NCBI RefSeq assembly: GCF_004365095.1
Contig: NZ_SOCN01000001.1
Coordinates: 484,661 to 548,660 of the forward strand
Direction of reading: 5' to 3'
From: Mycoplasmopsis mustelae
GTDB lineage: Bacteria; Bacillota_I; Bacilli_A; Mycoplasmatales; Metamycoplasmataceae
DNA length: 64,000 nt
Shown one piece after another: positions 33,704 to 44,814 of this stretch; position 1 is the first letter of the stretch, and each line of letters begins with the position of its first letter. Position numbers and translations under genes: made by a program. The notes under the pieces are model-generated. The model saw only the letters and a program-made list of their open reading frames with translations, searched no databases and had not been told where the DNA came from.

Positions 33704-36019
33704 TTATGTTGTAGCTTTGAGCATTCGTTTTGAATATTTATTCTTGAATCATTTAGTTTTTTTAAGGCGATGTAAGAATAATACTTCTAGAATTTGTCAA
33801 AGTCCACCAAATAATCAGTATACTTGTACTCCGACAGAGAATAGTACGGTAATTACAGCAAATACAATTACCATAATTTTTTGAGTTCGTTCAGATTTTT
33901 TGAGTGCTTGTGCTTCTGAAACGGTAGTTGCGCGCTTAAATTTGCGACGATCTAATAGTTTAGGAAGAATTTGAGATAGAACTTGAATTGCAATGGTGAG
34001 AATTAAGATTCAAGCATAAATAAATTCTCCACTCATAATTTTAGATCATGATAATGAAGAGAAATTCAATCCTAATCAAACTGTTTGTTTAATTTCAGGG
34101 ATACCTTGGATCACCCGTCACATTGCCAAAAATACAGGCATGGTAAGTAATAAACTACCAAATTGATCCATTGGATTTATGTTATATTTAGAATATAAAG
34201 CCTGAATTTCTTGATTTTTTTTCATCTTCATTGCTTTATTTTTCTCAAAGCCTGCATATTTAGCTTCAATAGCGGCTTTTTTAGATCTTAATCCTTCTTG
34301 AACACTTTGAGTAACTTTTGATTTAAATGTTACAAGAAACATTAAAAATCTGGTAATAACTAATGCAATGACAATAACTATAATTGAACCTCAACCATAT
34401 CAGTCAGGGATTGCTTGACGCATGGCTTGAGTTAGTGCGGCCAATGGATAAACTAATAAACCATAAAATGGCCCATATTTTCAAGCTTCACCCCAGTTGG
34501 TGATTGGTTGGCTTGGATAATCGCCACGCATTGGCATATTGATATCATAAATATTTTGTTTGTTGTTATTACCTAAATGAATTAAAATATTTTTTTGTCA
34601 GTTATATTTTTCTGCTTCGCTTTTGCTTGCGCGTTTAATAGTTGAGGTTGCGTCAAATTTTCTTAAATCAGCCTTATTTATCAATCCTACTTGTGATAGA
34701 TACTCTTGCATGGTTTGTTGATAAACTTCTATTAAACTTTTCTCTACCTGTGAAATTTTAATTCCTTGTGGTTGAATATCGACAGGTTTGGTTACTTTAG
34801 CAAGATTTTTGGTTTTTTGGTCATCGGAAAGTTTATTAAATTCTTCTTTAACTTTATTTAATAAAGTTTGTAGTTGACTTTCGTTATTATTTGCTTGTTT
34901 CAATTCGTTTTTAAATTGAGTTTGTTGATCTGCATTTAGTAATTCGATGTTGTAACTAACGTCTTGTTTTAATTGTTGTATTTTTTCAATATCTTGCTGT
35001 GCTTGAAGTTTTTTACCCAAGAAGATAAGATAATCACTAAATGTATTATATCCTGCTTCATTTTCTTTGTTTTCTCTAAGAACGGATTCGTTTAATTTAT
35101 TAACAAATGCGCTATTTGGACCGAATGAATAATTATAAAGGGTTTGTAAAATATCACGAGCAAATTGTACATTAAGAAGTTTTATAGTTTTTTCATTTCC
35201 TGTTTTATCTTTAAAAGTTGCAGTACCTTCATATTTTGGAATGCTTTGAAGACCGCTAAAACTTAATAAAGTAAAGTTTTTATTTGCATCAACATCGTTA
35301 ATATTTGTGTTTGTTCCGTTTGCTTTATGAGTTTTTAAACGAATTGTTTTGTCGTTTGCACTACTTGGAAAATCAAGTAAAACAATGTTTTGAATATTAT
35401 TAAAATATTCGTATTTTTTTGAAGTATTAGCACGGTAAAGGAATTGTGATTCTTCTTTGTTTGTAATTAATCCATAACTAGCGTGTTCTTTTTCTGTATA
35501 AGCTACAGCTAATTTATAACCTAAACGTTCTGCAGTTTCTTTTTTTACATCTAAAGCAAATGCTGTATAGTATTGTTTAGGTTCAGCGTATTTACCATCA
35601 TTTCTTTCGGTCTGCTCTTTTAGTTTTTGTAAGATATCACGGTTATTAACTAAGGTGTTTATGTCAGAATTCACAGAAAGAACAGAAACCGGAACTGAAA
35701 AAGTTTGATCTTTTTGAGCATCTTTAATGGTTTTTCCGTCATTATCAATGTAATTGATATTGGTATCTTGTTTTCTTTCTACCAATGTATTTACGCGTGG
35801 TGCAACTTGATTGTCGTTTAAATAAAATTCAATACTATTACCTACACTTGATGAATTTTTTAATGCGAACGATTGCACACATCCTGTGATGGTTAAACCA
35901 AATAATAGTGCATATAAAACCATTTTAATTCATTTTCAGATTTTCTTTAGGTTTTCTTTCTTTTTTTCTTCATCTTTACCACTTTGGGTAAAATAACTAA
36001 AATTATTTGTTTTTTTCAT
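33704..36019 (-). CDS. yidC: membrane protein insertase YidC (Oxa1 family)
   Basis: Inserts and folds membrane proteins. The protein is 771 residues, far above the 260-320 of Gram-positive YidC. A cytoplasmic charged N-terminus leads to a hydrophobic helix ending in a lipobox-like LTITGC near residue 45; then comes an extracellular region of about 430 residues rich in Lys, Gln and Asn. The conserved C-terminal core has LVTFKSKVTQSVQ and NPMDQFGSLLLTMPVFLAMW followed by further helices and a basic tail. Large outer domains are known in mycoplasma YidC. Start at 36019 overlaps rnpA by 17 bp. Confidence 0.92.
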
Positions 36020-36338
36020 TATCCCTAAATTTCTCAAAGAGTTTTGCGATTGCGGTTTTTTTGGTAGCAAAATCGCTATTACAAAACTCTTTGCGAGCAA
36101 TTATTACAAAATCATAATTTAAATCATATAAATTAATTTGATGAATGATTGCTTTAAGTTGTCTTTTGTTAAAATTACGACCAACAGAATTTTCAAATTT
36201 TTTTGGAACAGTTATTCCGATATGAAAACTATTGCTTTTTTGATAATAAACAACCAAATATTTATTTTGAAGAGATTTATTGTTGTTTATTATTTTTTGA
36301 AAATCTCAATTTTTTTTAAGTCGGTATTTTTTTTTCAT
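36003..36338 (-). CDS. rnpA: ribonuclease P protein component
   Basis: Protein subunit of RNase P, partner of the RNA at 3490-3770. The 111-residue basic protein begins with KKKYRLKKNWDFQKI and holds the signature SVGRNFNKRQLK (RNR-type motif). Start at 36338 restores the usual N-terminus, which includes a TGA-coded Trp. Gene order rpmH-rnpA-yidC is the conserved bacterial one. Confidence 0.94.
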
Positions 36339-36355
36339 TGAAAATTGAAAGTTTA

Positions 36356-36502
36356 TTATTTGTCAGAAACTGTTAATCTTTTTCTACCCTTAGCTCTTCT
36401 TGCTGCTAATACTTTTCTTCCGTTTGCTGTTTTCATTCTTGCTCTGAAGCCATGAATTTTTGCATGTTTACGTTTATTAGGTTGATATGTACGTTTACTC
36501 AT
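36356..36502 (-). CDS. rpmH: 50S ribosomal protein L34
   Basis: A 48-residue, Arg/Lys-rich protein with the unmistakable [19 protein letters not shown] start and the [14 protein letters not shown] end. GGAGGA lies just before the ATG at 36502. First gene of rpmH-rnpA-yidC, read from its own promoter. Confidence 0.97.
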   Translation of the reverse strand: MSKRTYQPNKRKHAKIHGFRARMKTANGRKVLAARRAKGRKRLTVSDK

Positions 36503-36550
36503 GTTTCCTCCTTCATTTTACTTTAATATTAAGAATATAAGCGTGTTAAT

Positions 36551-36556
36551 ATTATA
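36551..36556 (-). promoter_or_regulatory. -10 box of rpmH promoter
   Basis: TATAAT on the minus strand, with predicted start near 36544 and a leader of about 40 nt containing the ribosome-binding site. The 185-bp gap to serS shows no clear cluster of DnaA boxes. Confidence 0.6.
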
Positions 36557-36659
36557 CAATAAAAGATTTTTTTAATAAATGCAAACTTTAAATAACTAAA
36601 AGTGCTATACTGTAGCGTTAAAAATTAGAATTATACTTTTAAAAACAGGTTTAAAAGTG

Positions 36660-36665
36660 TATAAT
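36660..36665 (+). promoter_or_regulatory. -10 box of serS promoter
   Basis: TATAAT with predicted start about 16 nt before the ATG; the leader contains AGAGGTC, a ribosome-binding site. No T-box structure fits in this space. Confidence 0.6.
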
Positions 36666-36687
36666 TTGAAAGAAAGTTAGAGGTCTT

Positions 36688-37956
36688 ATGTTGGATATAA
36701 AATATGTTTTAAGTAACGTCGATAAAGTTAAAAAAGGTTTACAAAAACGCAGGTTTGATATGAGCTTTTTTGATAAATTTTTAAATTTAGCAAAGCAAAG
36801 AGGTCAAAGCATGTCTGACGCACAAAATGCAAAAAGCAAACTCTCACAGCTTTCTAAACAATTTCAATTTTATAAGAATGATAAAATAAGACTAGAGCAA
36901 CTAAAACAAGAAATTGTTAAAATCAAGCAAGATGAAGTAAATTTAAATCAACATGCAAATAGTTTAAACACTAAAATTAATGAGATGTTATTGTCAATTC
37001 CCAATCTTCCTTTAGATTCTGTACCAGTTGGTTCGGACGAAAATGATAATCAAGTTTTATATGAATTTGCTAATTTAGGTCGTGGTTTAGTTAAGGATAT
37101 CAAGCCGCATTATGAAATTGCTAAAGACTTAGACATTATAGACATTGAACGAGCGGTTAAGTTATCTGGTTCGCGTTATGTTATTTATAAAAATCAAGGC
37201 TCTAAATTAGTGCGTGCTTTAATTAATTTTATGTTAGATTTACACACTTCTAAAGGTTATCAAGAATTTAATACGCCTGTAATAGTTAAAGAGCATATTT
37301 TATATGGTACTGGACAGTTGCCAAAATTTGTTGATGATTTATATAAAATCAGCGGCGCTAATGAGTATTTAATTCCCACTGCCGAAGTTACATTAACTAA
37401 TATTTATAACAATGAAATTATTGATTTATCTACTACATTTAAAGCTACGGCATATACGGAATGTTTTCGTTCTGAAGCAGGTAGTTCTGGTAAGGATACC
37501 AAAGGGATTTTAAGACAGCACCAATTTAAAAAAATAGAATTAGTTAAAATAACTAATAAGGATGTTGCTTGAGATGAGTATTTAAAAACAGTTGATGATG
37601 CGCGCAGCGTTTTAGAGGCGTTAGAAATTCCATATCGTGCAGTTATCTTGTGTGGCGGAGATTTAGGATTTTCATCTATGTTTACAACTGATTTAGAATT
37701 ATGACTTCCATCCGAACAACGCTATCGAGAAGTGTCTAGTGTTAGTTATTTTGGTGATTTTCAAGCACGTCGTGCGATGATTCGTTATCGTGATGCAGAA
37801 TCAAAAGTACACTATGCACACACTATAAATGGATCTGGGTTAGCGGTTGACCGTGTTATTGCCGCGTTATTGGAAATTTATCAAAATCCAGATGGAAGCA
37901 TTTCGATTCCTACTGTGTTGCAACCATATATGAATGGAGCAAGATTTATTAAATAA
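36688..37956 (+). CDS. serS: seryl-tRNA synthetase
   Basis: Class II synthetase of 422 residues. The N-terminal tRNA-binding coiled coil spans about residues 30-105, followed by [11 protein letters not shown]. Catalytic motifs are [22 protein letters not shown] motif 2 and the C-terminal [15 protein letters not shown] motif 3. Two TGA codons are Trp. The stop overlaps the ATG of the HAD gene (TAATG). Confidence 0.97.
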
Positions 37957-38804
37957 TGCATTTTGAACCTTATGTTTTTGCTTTTGATTTAGACGGAACT
38001 TTACTTCAAAAAGATAATAGTGTGCATTCTTATACTCTTGAAATAATGCAAAAAATACAACAATCTGGACACATTAATGTAATTGCTACTGGGCGCGGAG
38101 TAGCTAAAACCTTACCCTTGCTAAATAATAAAACTATTGATTATGTTGACTACTTAGTATGCTCTAATGGTAGTTGTATTTATGATGTTAAAAAACAAAC
38201 TACTTATATAATTAATACTTTAGATAAGGCAATTTTTCCTTATATGCGTAAAATTGCATTAGATCATAAATTGATTATAACAATTGATTCTGCTGATTAT
38301 AATGCGACCGCATTACCTGATAATAAAGTGCCTGCCTGAATGACTGATGCCAATATAATGGATATGAATATTTTTAATCAAATTAATCTTGATCAAATGC
38401 AAGAGATAGTTGATTTATCTCGAACTAAACTAACTCAAATTGCGTTACGTAATCCATTAAATCAAGCAAAACAGATTACTGATTTAACTAGGGTAATGTT
38501 GAAAAAATTTGATTGTAATATTTATCTTACTAATTCTATTTATACTGATGTTAACCCAATTAACACATCTAAGTTAATTGGGATTGAATATGTTTTGAAT
38601 TTATTGAATTTAACTACAAATAACTTAATTGCCTTTGGTGATAGTGGTAATGATATTGAAATGGTTTTAAAAGCCAAAATTGGCGTAGCGATGCAAAATG
38701 CTACTAGTGATTTGATTAAAGTTGCTGATGTGATAATTGGTAATCATAATAGCGCAACAATCGGCGAATACTTAGAAAAATATATAACAAAAACACAAGG
38801 TTAA
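37956..38804 (+). CDS. Cof-type HAD-superfamily phosphatase
   Basis: A 282-residue protein with the HAD motifs FDLDGTL (nucleophile Asp), ATGRG (motif II region) and GDSGNDIEM near the C-terminus, and a C2-type cap between. Such proteins hydrolyse sugar phosphates, flavin mononucleotide or similar compounds; the substrate is unknown. Translation is coupled to serS through a TAATG overlap. Confidence 0.92.
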
Positions 38805-39209
38805 TCTTTCTTGTGTTTTTGAATGCTCTTTAAGCTAATTTTGAGAAATTTTTAGTTCTATATTGTCTATAAAAAAATGCTGTTGATAAACTTTATCAGA
38901 ATTTACTGATTAATAAATGAATGTTAATAATTGAGTGTTTGAATTCAAGGAAATTTTGTGAATTTATTATGAGTATCACTACTAGTGTTTTTGAATTTTT
39001 TGTTATTTGCTATTTAATAACAAAAAGTTGAATAATTAGGTTTGTTATTTTTCCTATTAATACCAAAACCACCGATTTCTGCTTATTCTTTTAAACCTAG
39101 CAAATTTGTGTTATTTTATTTTTGTATGATAATATATGCTTTAGTTTTATCAGATATCAATTAATCAATTATATCTGTTTTTTACTAAGGAATTTTTGTA
39201 GAGATCTTC
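38805..39209. other. gene-poor region between convergent genes
   Basis: About 400 bp with no intact frame. Short open pieces occur on both strands but lack starts and ribosome-binding sites. It may contain the worn end of an older lipoprotein gene; no repeat or terminator stands out. Confidence 0.4.
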
Positions 39210-41015
39210 TTATATTTGTGATTTTGTTTCTTTTGTTTGTTGTAGGTTGTTATTTGTGGTTGAATTTTCAGCGGGTTGGCTTGCTTGTGTTTGTTCTGAA
39301 TTTCCTTGGTTTTGTTCGCTAGTTTGAGTATTGGTGTTTGATGTCTCAGAACTTGCGGAAGTTTGGGTTGTGTTTGTTTTTTGCTCAGTAGTTGTTTTAC
39401 TGCTGTTTTGTGTTTGATTTGTATTTTCTGCTGGTGCAGGTTGACTTGTGCTGTCGGTAGGGTTTGAAGTTTGATTTGTTGTATTCTTATTTGTTTTTGT
39501 TGGTTGATTGTTGATGCTTTTTGATGTTTGTGGTTTTGTTATGTTATGTAAAGTAATAATTTGTTTCATTGCGGGCGCTTCGGGCATTCCAACGATTTTG
39601 TATATAAAGGTTAATGTTTTAGTTTCTTCGTCTCAAGTTGAATTTGTAAACTTAACATTATTTTGATTAATTGGTTGTCCATCATTTGATAACCAATTAA
39701 TGTTTAAACCATTTTTTATTATAAAGAATTGATTGTCTTCTTTATTTCCGCCTGTTGCAATACCAAATGTAGAAGTTGTGCGATACCTTTGTATACCTGG
39801 AAAAACACCATTTTTAGCTTTTAGTCTTTCTTGGATTTTATCGTATATTGTTTGGTCGCTGATATTTTCTTTTCTAATTAATGGATTTGAATAATCCACC
39901 TGTTTAGCAGTATCGGGGTTCAAATTTGCTTGGATTTCTGCTTTAAAGTCAGTTAATGTATTCTTTAAAGTTTTTGTAGCATTTTTTAATTCTTCCACGG
40001 TTGCGTTGGTTTTATTTATTTCTTGTTCTGCGGTTCGATAATTTTCGGGAAATTCTTTAACTTTTTGATAAAAAATTCTATAGTTAAGTTCATCGGTATC
40101 TGGTAAATTAAAGTTTTTAGCTTCTTTAATAACCATTAACAATGCTAATTTAGCATCTAAAAGTTCTTCTTTGTGAGGTTGTAAATTTTTAATATCATTT
40201 TTAACAGCGTTAAAAGTTTGTTCTAATGAATTGTTAAAATTAATTAATTCATTAATTGTCTTATTTTGATCTAATACATCATTTACTTGTTTTACCTGAT
40301 CCATTAATTTCTTCTTATTCACTGAATCTTGGCTGTCTGAAAGAAAATTCGCATAACTATTTACTAATGTTTTTAATTCATTAAGTTTGTTTTTAAAGTG
40401 CTTTAAAAGTTCTGTTTGATATGTTGTTTCATCTACTGTTTGAAGAACGTCTTTATATTCTTTTTCTAAATTATTAAATATTTTGTTTAGTTTATCAACA
40501 GAGAATTGAAAGTTTTGAATAAATTCTGTAAGTTGACTAAGTTTATTCATCAAATCCTTAACGGATTGCATTTGTGCAAAATCATTGTTTAATTTGTTGT
40601 ATTTTGGTGAATTAGAATTAAGTTTATTAACTATGTCGTTAAATTGACTAATTAAAGTGTTGGTGTTAGTGATCTTAGTTTGCAAATTATTTAAACTATT
40701 CTTAGCGATATCTAAATTTACGTTTGGATTATTAAATAAATCGCTTGTAGTAATTGAAGCATTTTGAGCCTCATTTAAACTATTATCAATTAAACTGTTC
40801 GCATCTAATTCTGAATCCTCATGTAGTTTAGCTACTATATCTTTAAGTTGTTCAAAATTAGTCATCGTAACTTTGAATTGTTGTAGCAAATCTTTCTTTT
40901 GTGGATTGGTGTTGTTATTTTTTGATACTTCTCCACATGCTATAGTGAGAGCCGGTGTAAAAAAACTTATTGAAGCGGTTGTTATTAAAAATAGTTTCTT
41001 AAATTTATTAGTCAT
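39210..41015 (-). CDS. surface lipoprotein with coiled-coil body and low-complexity C-terminal tail
   Basis: A 601-residue lipoprotein (one TGA-coded Trp joins the two halves). The signal peptide ends in LTIAC near residue 27. The body to about residue 390 is helical and Asn/Lys/Leu-rich with coiled-coil character. A more globular part follows, including FGIATGGNKEDNQFF. The last 110 residues are almost only Thr, Asn, Gln, Ser, Glu, Pro and Ala. Low complexity after the globular part is the reverse of the usual lipoprotein linker. It is probably a variable surface antigen or adhesin; no family recognised. Confidence 0.8.
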
Positions 41016-41609
41016 ATAATAATTCTAATAAATTATTTTTATTGTTTAAGTAAATAAAAGGATTTTGTGCACACATTTTGAATTTTTAGTTTGATATGGA
41101 ATTTGATGTTTAAAAGTTATCTAAATAGATTAAAAAATTTATAAATAAAACGTTTTTTAATTATTTTCATTTATTTTAATTTGCTTTTCTTTTATTACAA
41201 AAAATAAAATTAGTAAGAAAAACTTTAAGATAAAAAGTGTGATTAAAGTGTCAAAATTACAATATGATTTTTCAAAAAAATGTATATGTTAATATTAACA
41301 AAATCTTTAAACTAACAAGATTATTTTTAATTTCTTTTTGCATTTCATCTATATTGTTTATTTAGTTTTTTAAATTTCTAATTGAATGAGATTAACATAA
41401 ATGTAGCAAATAATGGCATCTTACTTTTTTTAAGTATTTTATTAACTTACTTCTGTGGGGGACTTTAACTTTGTTAGTGTTCCGTTCCTTTTGTTAATTG
41501 CAAGGTCATAAAATTTTTAAATTTGTGTTGTTTGACTGTTTTATTATTTAAATTTCAAAAAGTTAAAACCGGGTGATTTTGATAGAAATCTTTTAACATC
41601 TTAAATAAA
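41016..41609. other. gene-poor upstream region of the lipoprotein
   Basis: About 590 bp with no intact frame on either strand. The part nearest 41040 must hold the promoter of the minus-strand lipoprotein. The rest is A+T-rich; a GC-richer patch near 41455-41490 may be a remnant of coding sequence. Confidence 0.4.
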
Positions 41610-42268
41610 TTAACTCTTTCAATAAGTGTGCATTGCTACTAAATTCACCACAATAATAAAATCAAAAAGTGTCTCACAAATAAACTTTTTAAAACTTTGT
41701 TCGTTAATGTTGACTAAAAATGAGTTTTCGTTAATGATAAAAATTAATCTATCATAGAAATCAATAAATCTTCATTTTTTGTTATGTGTTATTCCTTTAT
41801 TTACTTCTTCAACCATATCATCTAAAAATGGCAAACACATGTTGATCATCTCTTGTTGGTGTGGTTTAATTTCGCGGATGTATGCCTTTAAGAAATTAAG
41901 AAAGTGGCTAAAACTTATTAAATTTTCAAGGTATGTATTAGTAAGAAAGGTTGAATATAATGTATCTAAGTTATCAACGAAATCATCACATCAGATGTTG
42001 TCTAATTGACACATTTCATCATTAATTTCTAAATTTAAACGACTTTTTAACTTTGATGTATTAATTGCTAATAATTGTTTTAATACTCCATCGCATAAAA
42101 ATGTTTTTGAAAAATTGCGTTCAAATTCACTGCTTTCGGTTTTGCTACACATCAAAAAGAGCGATTGGTATAAATCAGAGAGTTCGTTTTCTTTGAATAT
42201 TTTCTTAATTGTTTTTTGTTGGTTCTGAATAAGTCTTTTAATTCTTTTCAGGTTGCTAATGTATTCAT
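41610..42268 (-). pseudogene. hypothetical gene with an apparent frameshift near its start
   Basis: A minus-strand frame of about 210 codons, open only with TGA=Trp (three Trp), ends at 41610. It encodes a helical protein with segments such as NELSDLYQSLFLMCSK and KAYIREIKPHQQEM. A well-formed start (AGAAGG then ATG at 42268) opens in another frame. Adding one A to the A4 run at 42245-42248 joins the two frames smoothly (MNTLATWKRIKRL...). So the gene is either frameshifted, switchable at the A run, or starts at an unusual codon. No family recognised. Confidence 0.55.
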
Positions 42269-42424
42269 AATAAAAAATCCTTCTATTAGTTAAATCTAAG
42301 TAATTAGACTTGTTTAATAAAAGGATTAATTGTGTTTAATTTAATGTCTGATGGTAATATATAATAATGTATATCATAATTATTAAATAGTTGTTTAATA
42401 AAACAACTATAGAAAGGAGGTAAT

Positions 42425-42550
42425 ATGTTTAGTAATAAAAAGCCAAATGATCAAAGATCAGATGTTAAAAACCCTAATAATAGTGATTTTAAGAAAAATA
42501 ATGATAATAGATCAAATCAAATAAATCCTAATCACAAACAATCAAAATAA
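42425..42550 (+). CDS. small Asn/Lys-rich protein with strong ribosome-binding site
   Basis: A 41-codon frame beginning MFSNKKPNDQ, wholly hydrophilic, with no signal or membrane helix. What supports it is AGAAAGGAGGT, a near-perfect Shine-Dalgarno sequence 5 nt before the ATG, the best in this window. A terminator stem begins inside its last codons. Function unknown. Confidence 0.6.
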   Translation: MFSNKKPNDQRSDVKNPNNSDFKKNNDNRSNQINPNHKQSK

Positions 42551-42583
42551 ACTATTAGGATTTATTGTCTTTTTTTGAAAGAG
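42519..42583 (+). terminator. terminator whose left arm lies in the small ORF
   Basis: ATAAATCCTAAT inside the coding sequence pairs perfectly with ATTAGGATTTAT after the stop, followed by TGTCTTTTTTT. Confidence 0.65.
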
Positions 42584-42596
42584 AGACAAATTTGAA

Positions 42597-42648
42597 CCCA
42601 AAACAACATTATTTTATTTTAATTTTATAATGTTGTTTTGGGTTTTTT
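42597..42648 (+). terminator. strong second hairpin upstream of rpiR
   Basis: CCCAAAACAACATTAT / ATAATGTTGTTTTGGG perfect 16-bp stem followed by six T residues. It works on the plus strand and shields the rpiR promoter. Confidence 0.8.
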
Positions 42649-42799
42649 GTAATAATAGCATTGTATTTTTCATTAACTTTTTATATACATTATTATATAT
42701 TATTATAATATAAAAATTTAATATTATTAAATTTACTATTTATTTTGCAAATTATCTAAGTAAACTATTCACACTTATTAAAACACAAAAAAGTTATAT

Positions 42800-42805
42800 T
42801 ATAAT
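42800..42805 (+). promoter_or_regulatory. -10 box placing rpiR-type gene +1 on its start codon
   Basis: TATAAT ending exactly 7 nt before the ATG at 42812, no Shine-Dalgarno between. Confidence 0.65.
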
Positions 42806-42811
42806 AGTAAT

Positions 42812-43651
42812 ATGAATAAACTTTTGACTACATTTTTTTCTAAAAATCAACTTGATAAATTAACAAAAACCGAATTAAATTTAATTAATTATGCTTCTAA
42901 CTACCCTGAAGAATTTTATAAGTGTTCTATTAAACAGTTAGCAAATAAGGTAGATATCTCGATGTCGGTGATTTCAAAGCTTGTTAAAAAATTAAATTTT
43001 GATTCGCTAAAAGATATGCAATTTTTTGTGTATCATAATTTTCTAAATACAGATATTAAAAACACCGAAAATATTGATTATCAAAAGATAATATTAAAAC
43101 AATTATTTTTGTTTTACCGCGAATCAATTTCAAAAACCTCACATTTAATTGATTTAAATCAAATAAATAGAGCAATTAACAGTATTTTAGATAGCGAACG
43201 AATTTATTTATATGGTGCTGGTTCCTCTTATTTATCTGCCTCTGAATTGGGTATTAATTTAGCAAAAATCGGAATTAACGCAATAGCGTTTCGCGATTTT
43301 CATTCTTTATTATTAACAAGTAGTCAAAAAGATATTAAAAATAAATTAGTCATTTTATTTTCTAAATCATGTGATACTAAAGAAATTAAATTTGCAATTG
43401 AACTCTTTGTACTGTATAAAATCAAATTTTGATTGATAACAGCAAACAAACAAATTAAAAATAAATTAGACAATGTTATACTATATTCAACTTTGGAACA
43501 AAATAGAAGATTTGTTTCTATTTCATCTAAAATCAATCAACAATTTATTGCTGATTTACTCTTTTTGTTTATTCAGCGCAATAAAGTTTCAGATTTTGAA
43601 GCAAAATATGCTGAAAATATTAAAGTTTTAGAATTTTGAAATAAAAAATAA
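42812..43651 (+). CDS. RpiR/MurR-family transcriptional regulator (HTH + SIS)
   Basis: A 279-residue regulator. The N-terminal HTH_6 domain spans about residues 1-80 (IKQLANKVDISMSVISKLVKKLNF is the helix-turn-helix region); the SIS sugar-phosphate-binding domain follows, with RIYLYGAGSSYLSASEL as its nucleotide-like loop. Such regulators respond to phosphosugars. It lies 90 bp upstream of the PTS genes and manA on the same strand, so it most likely controls them, perhaps with mannose 6-phosphate or fructose phosphate as signal. Two TGA codons are Trp. Confidence 0.88.
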
Positions 43652-43740
43652 TTTTCTAATATTTTAAAAAATATCAAAATTTTTTTCTTTTGCTTCTTAT
43701 GTATTGTATTAAAGGTTAAAATACAAATACAGGAGGATAA

Positions 43741-44814
43741 ATGCAAGTATTTAAAACTGAATATATTTTTGAAGCAGAAAATTTTCACACCAAAGAAGAT
43801 GTATTAAATTTTATCGCTTCTAAAGCAGTTCAACTATCACTAAGCGAGTCAAAAGATGTAGTTTTGAAAGCATTAATACAAAGAGAAAATGAATTTTCAA
43901 CCGGGATGGAAAAGGGTTTTGCGATTCCACATTGTCAATCCGATGCAATTAAACGGCCTGCTTTATTCTTTATTAGATCAACCAATGCTTTAAAGTGGCA
44001 AACATTTGATCAAAGTGATGTTAAATATATGTTTGTAATCTTAATTCCAAAAGAAAATAAAGATAATCTACATATGCAAACTTTAACTAAAGTTTCAACT
44101 ATTTTATTGAATGAAAATCTTATAAATATTCTAAAAACTTCGATTGATAAAAATGAAATTTATCAACTAATTAGTTTGTTTATAAATGAAGAGAAAAATA
44201 ATATAAATTCAGTTATATCAGGTAAAAAAGTAGTGGGTATTACTTCTTGTGCTGTAGGTATTGCACATACATATTTATCTGCCGAAACTTTGACCAAAAA
44301 ATTGATAGAACTTGGATATCAACCAAAAATTGAAACACGTGGTTCGGTAGGAGTTCAAAATCAACTTACAAACCAAGACATTGCTGAAGCAGAATTTGTT
44401 ATTATTGCTTCAGATGTAAAGATTCCGTTAGATGAGTTTAATAACAAAAAAGTTTATGTTACTTCTACGAAAGAAGCTATCCACAAAACCGAAGAAGTAA
44501 TTAACAAAGCATTAAAATCACCAGTTTTTTATAGTAATAACAAAGTAGAAAAAACATATGATACTACTAAACAAGGTATTTTAAAACATATTATTAAAGG
44601 AATTTCATATATGATTCCATATGTTATTTTTGGTGGGATAATGATTGCTATTTCCTTAGGTTTAGGAAAAAGTATTTATGGAAATAATACTGAAGCACCA
44701 AAAGGTGATTTCTTGTGATGGTTATTGCAAATAGGAGTTGTTTCATTTACTCTAATGATTGGTGCTTTAGGTGCTTATATAGCATATTCTATTGCCGGCC
44801 GAGCAGAGCATTAA
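43741..44814 (+). CDS. PTS fructose/mannose-family EIIA-EIIB and first part of EIIC (frameshifted)
   Basis: First 357 residues of a Fru-family EIIABC. EIIA (residues 1-145) carries the phosphorylated His in GFAIPHCQ. EIIB (about 160-260) has the active Cys in GITSCAVGIAHTYLSAETL. EIIC starts with GISYMIPYVIFGGIMIAI. The frame stops at TAA 44812 because GAGCA is duplicated in tandem at 44801-44810; with one copy the frame continues as AGRALMPAFVV. The TAA overlaps an ATG in the downstream frame (TAATG), so the rest of EIIC could be made separately. AGGAGG precedes the start. Sugar: mannose is suggested by manA. Confidence 0.85.

Noticed and set aside
36503..36687. Origin of replication between rpmH and serS
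   Set aside because: No cluster of DnaA boxes and no dnaA gene; the sequence is explained by two promoters.
39210..39587. Separate 125-residue gene for the low-complexity tail
   Set aside because: A TGA codon read as Trp joins it in frame to the lipoprotein gene starting at 41015.
41779..42009. Plus-strand 76-codon frame
   Set aside because: It lies opposite the minus-strand hypothetical gene body, which shows better protein character when TGA is Trp.
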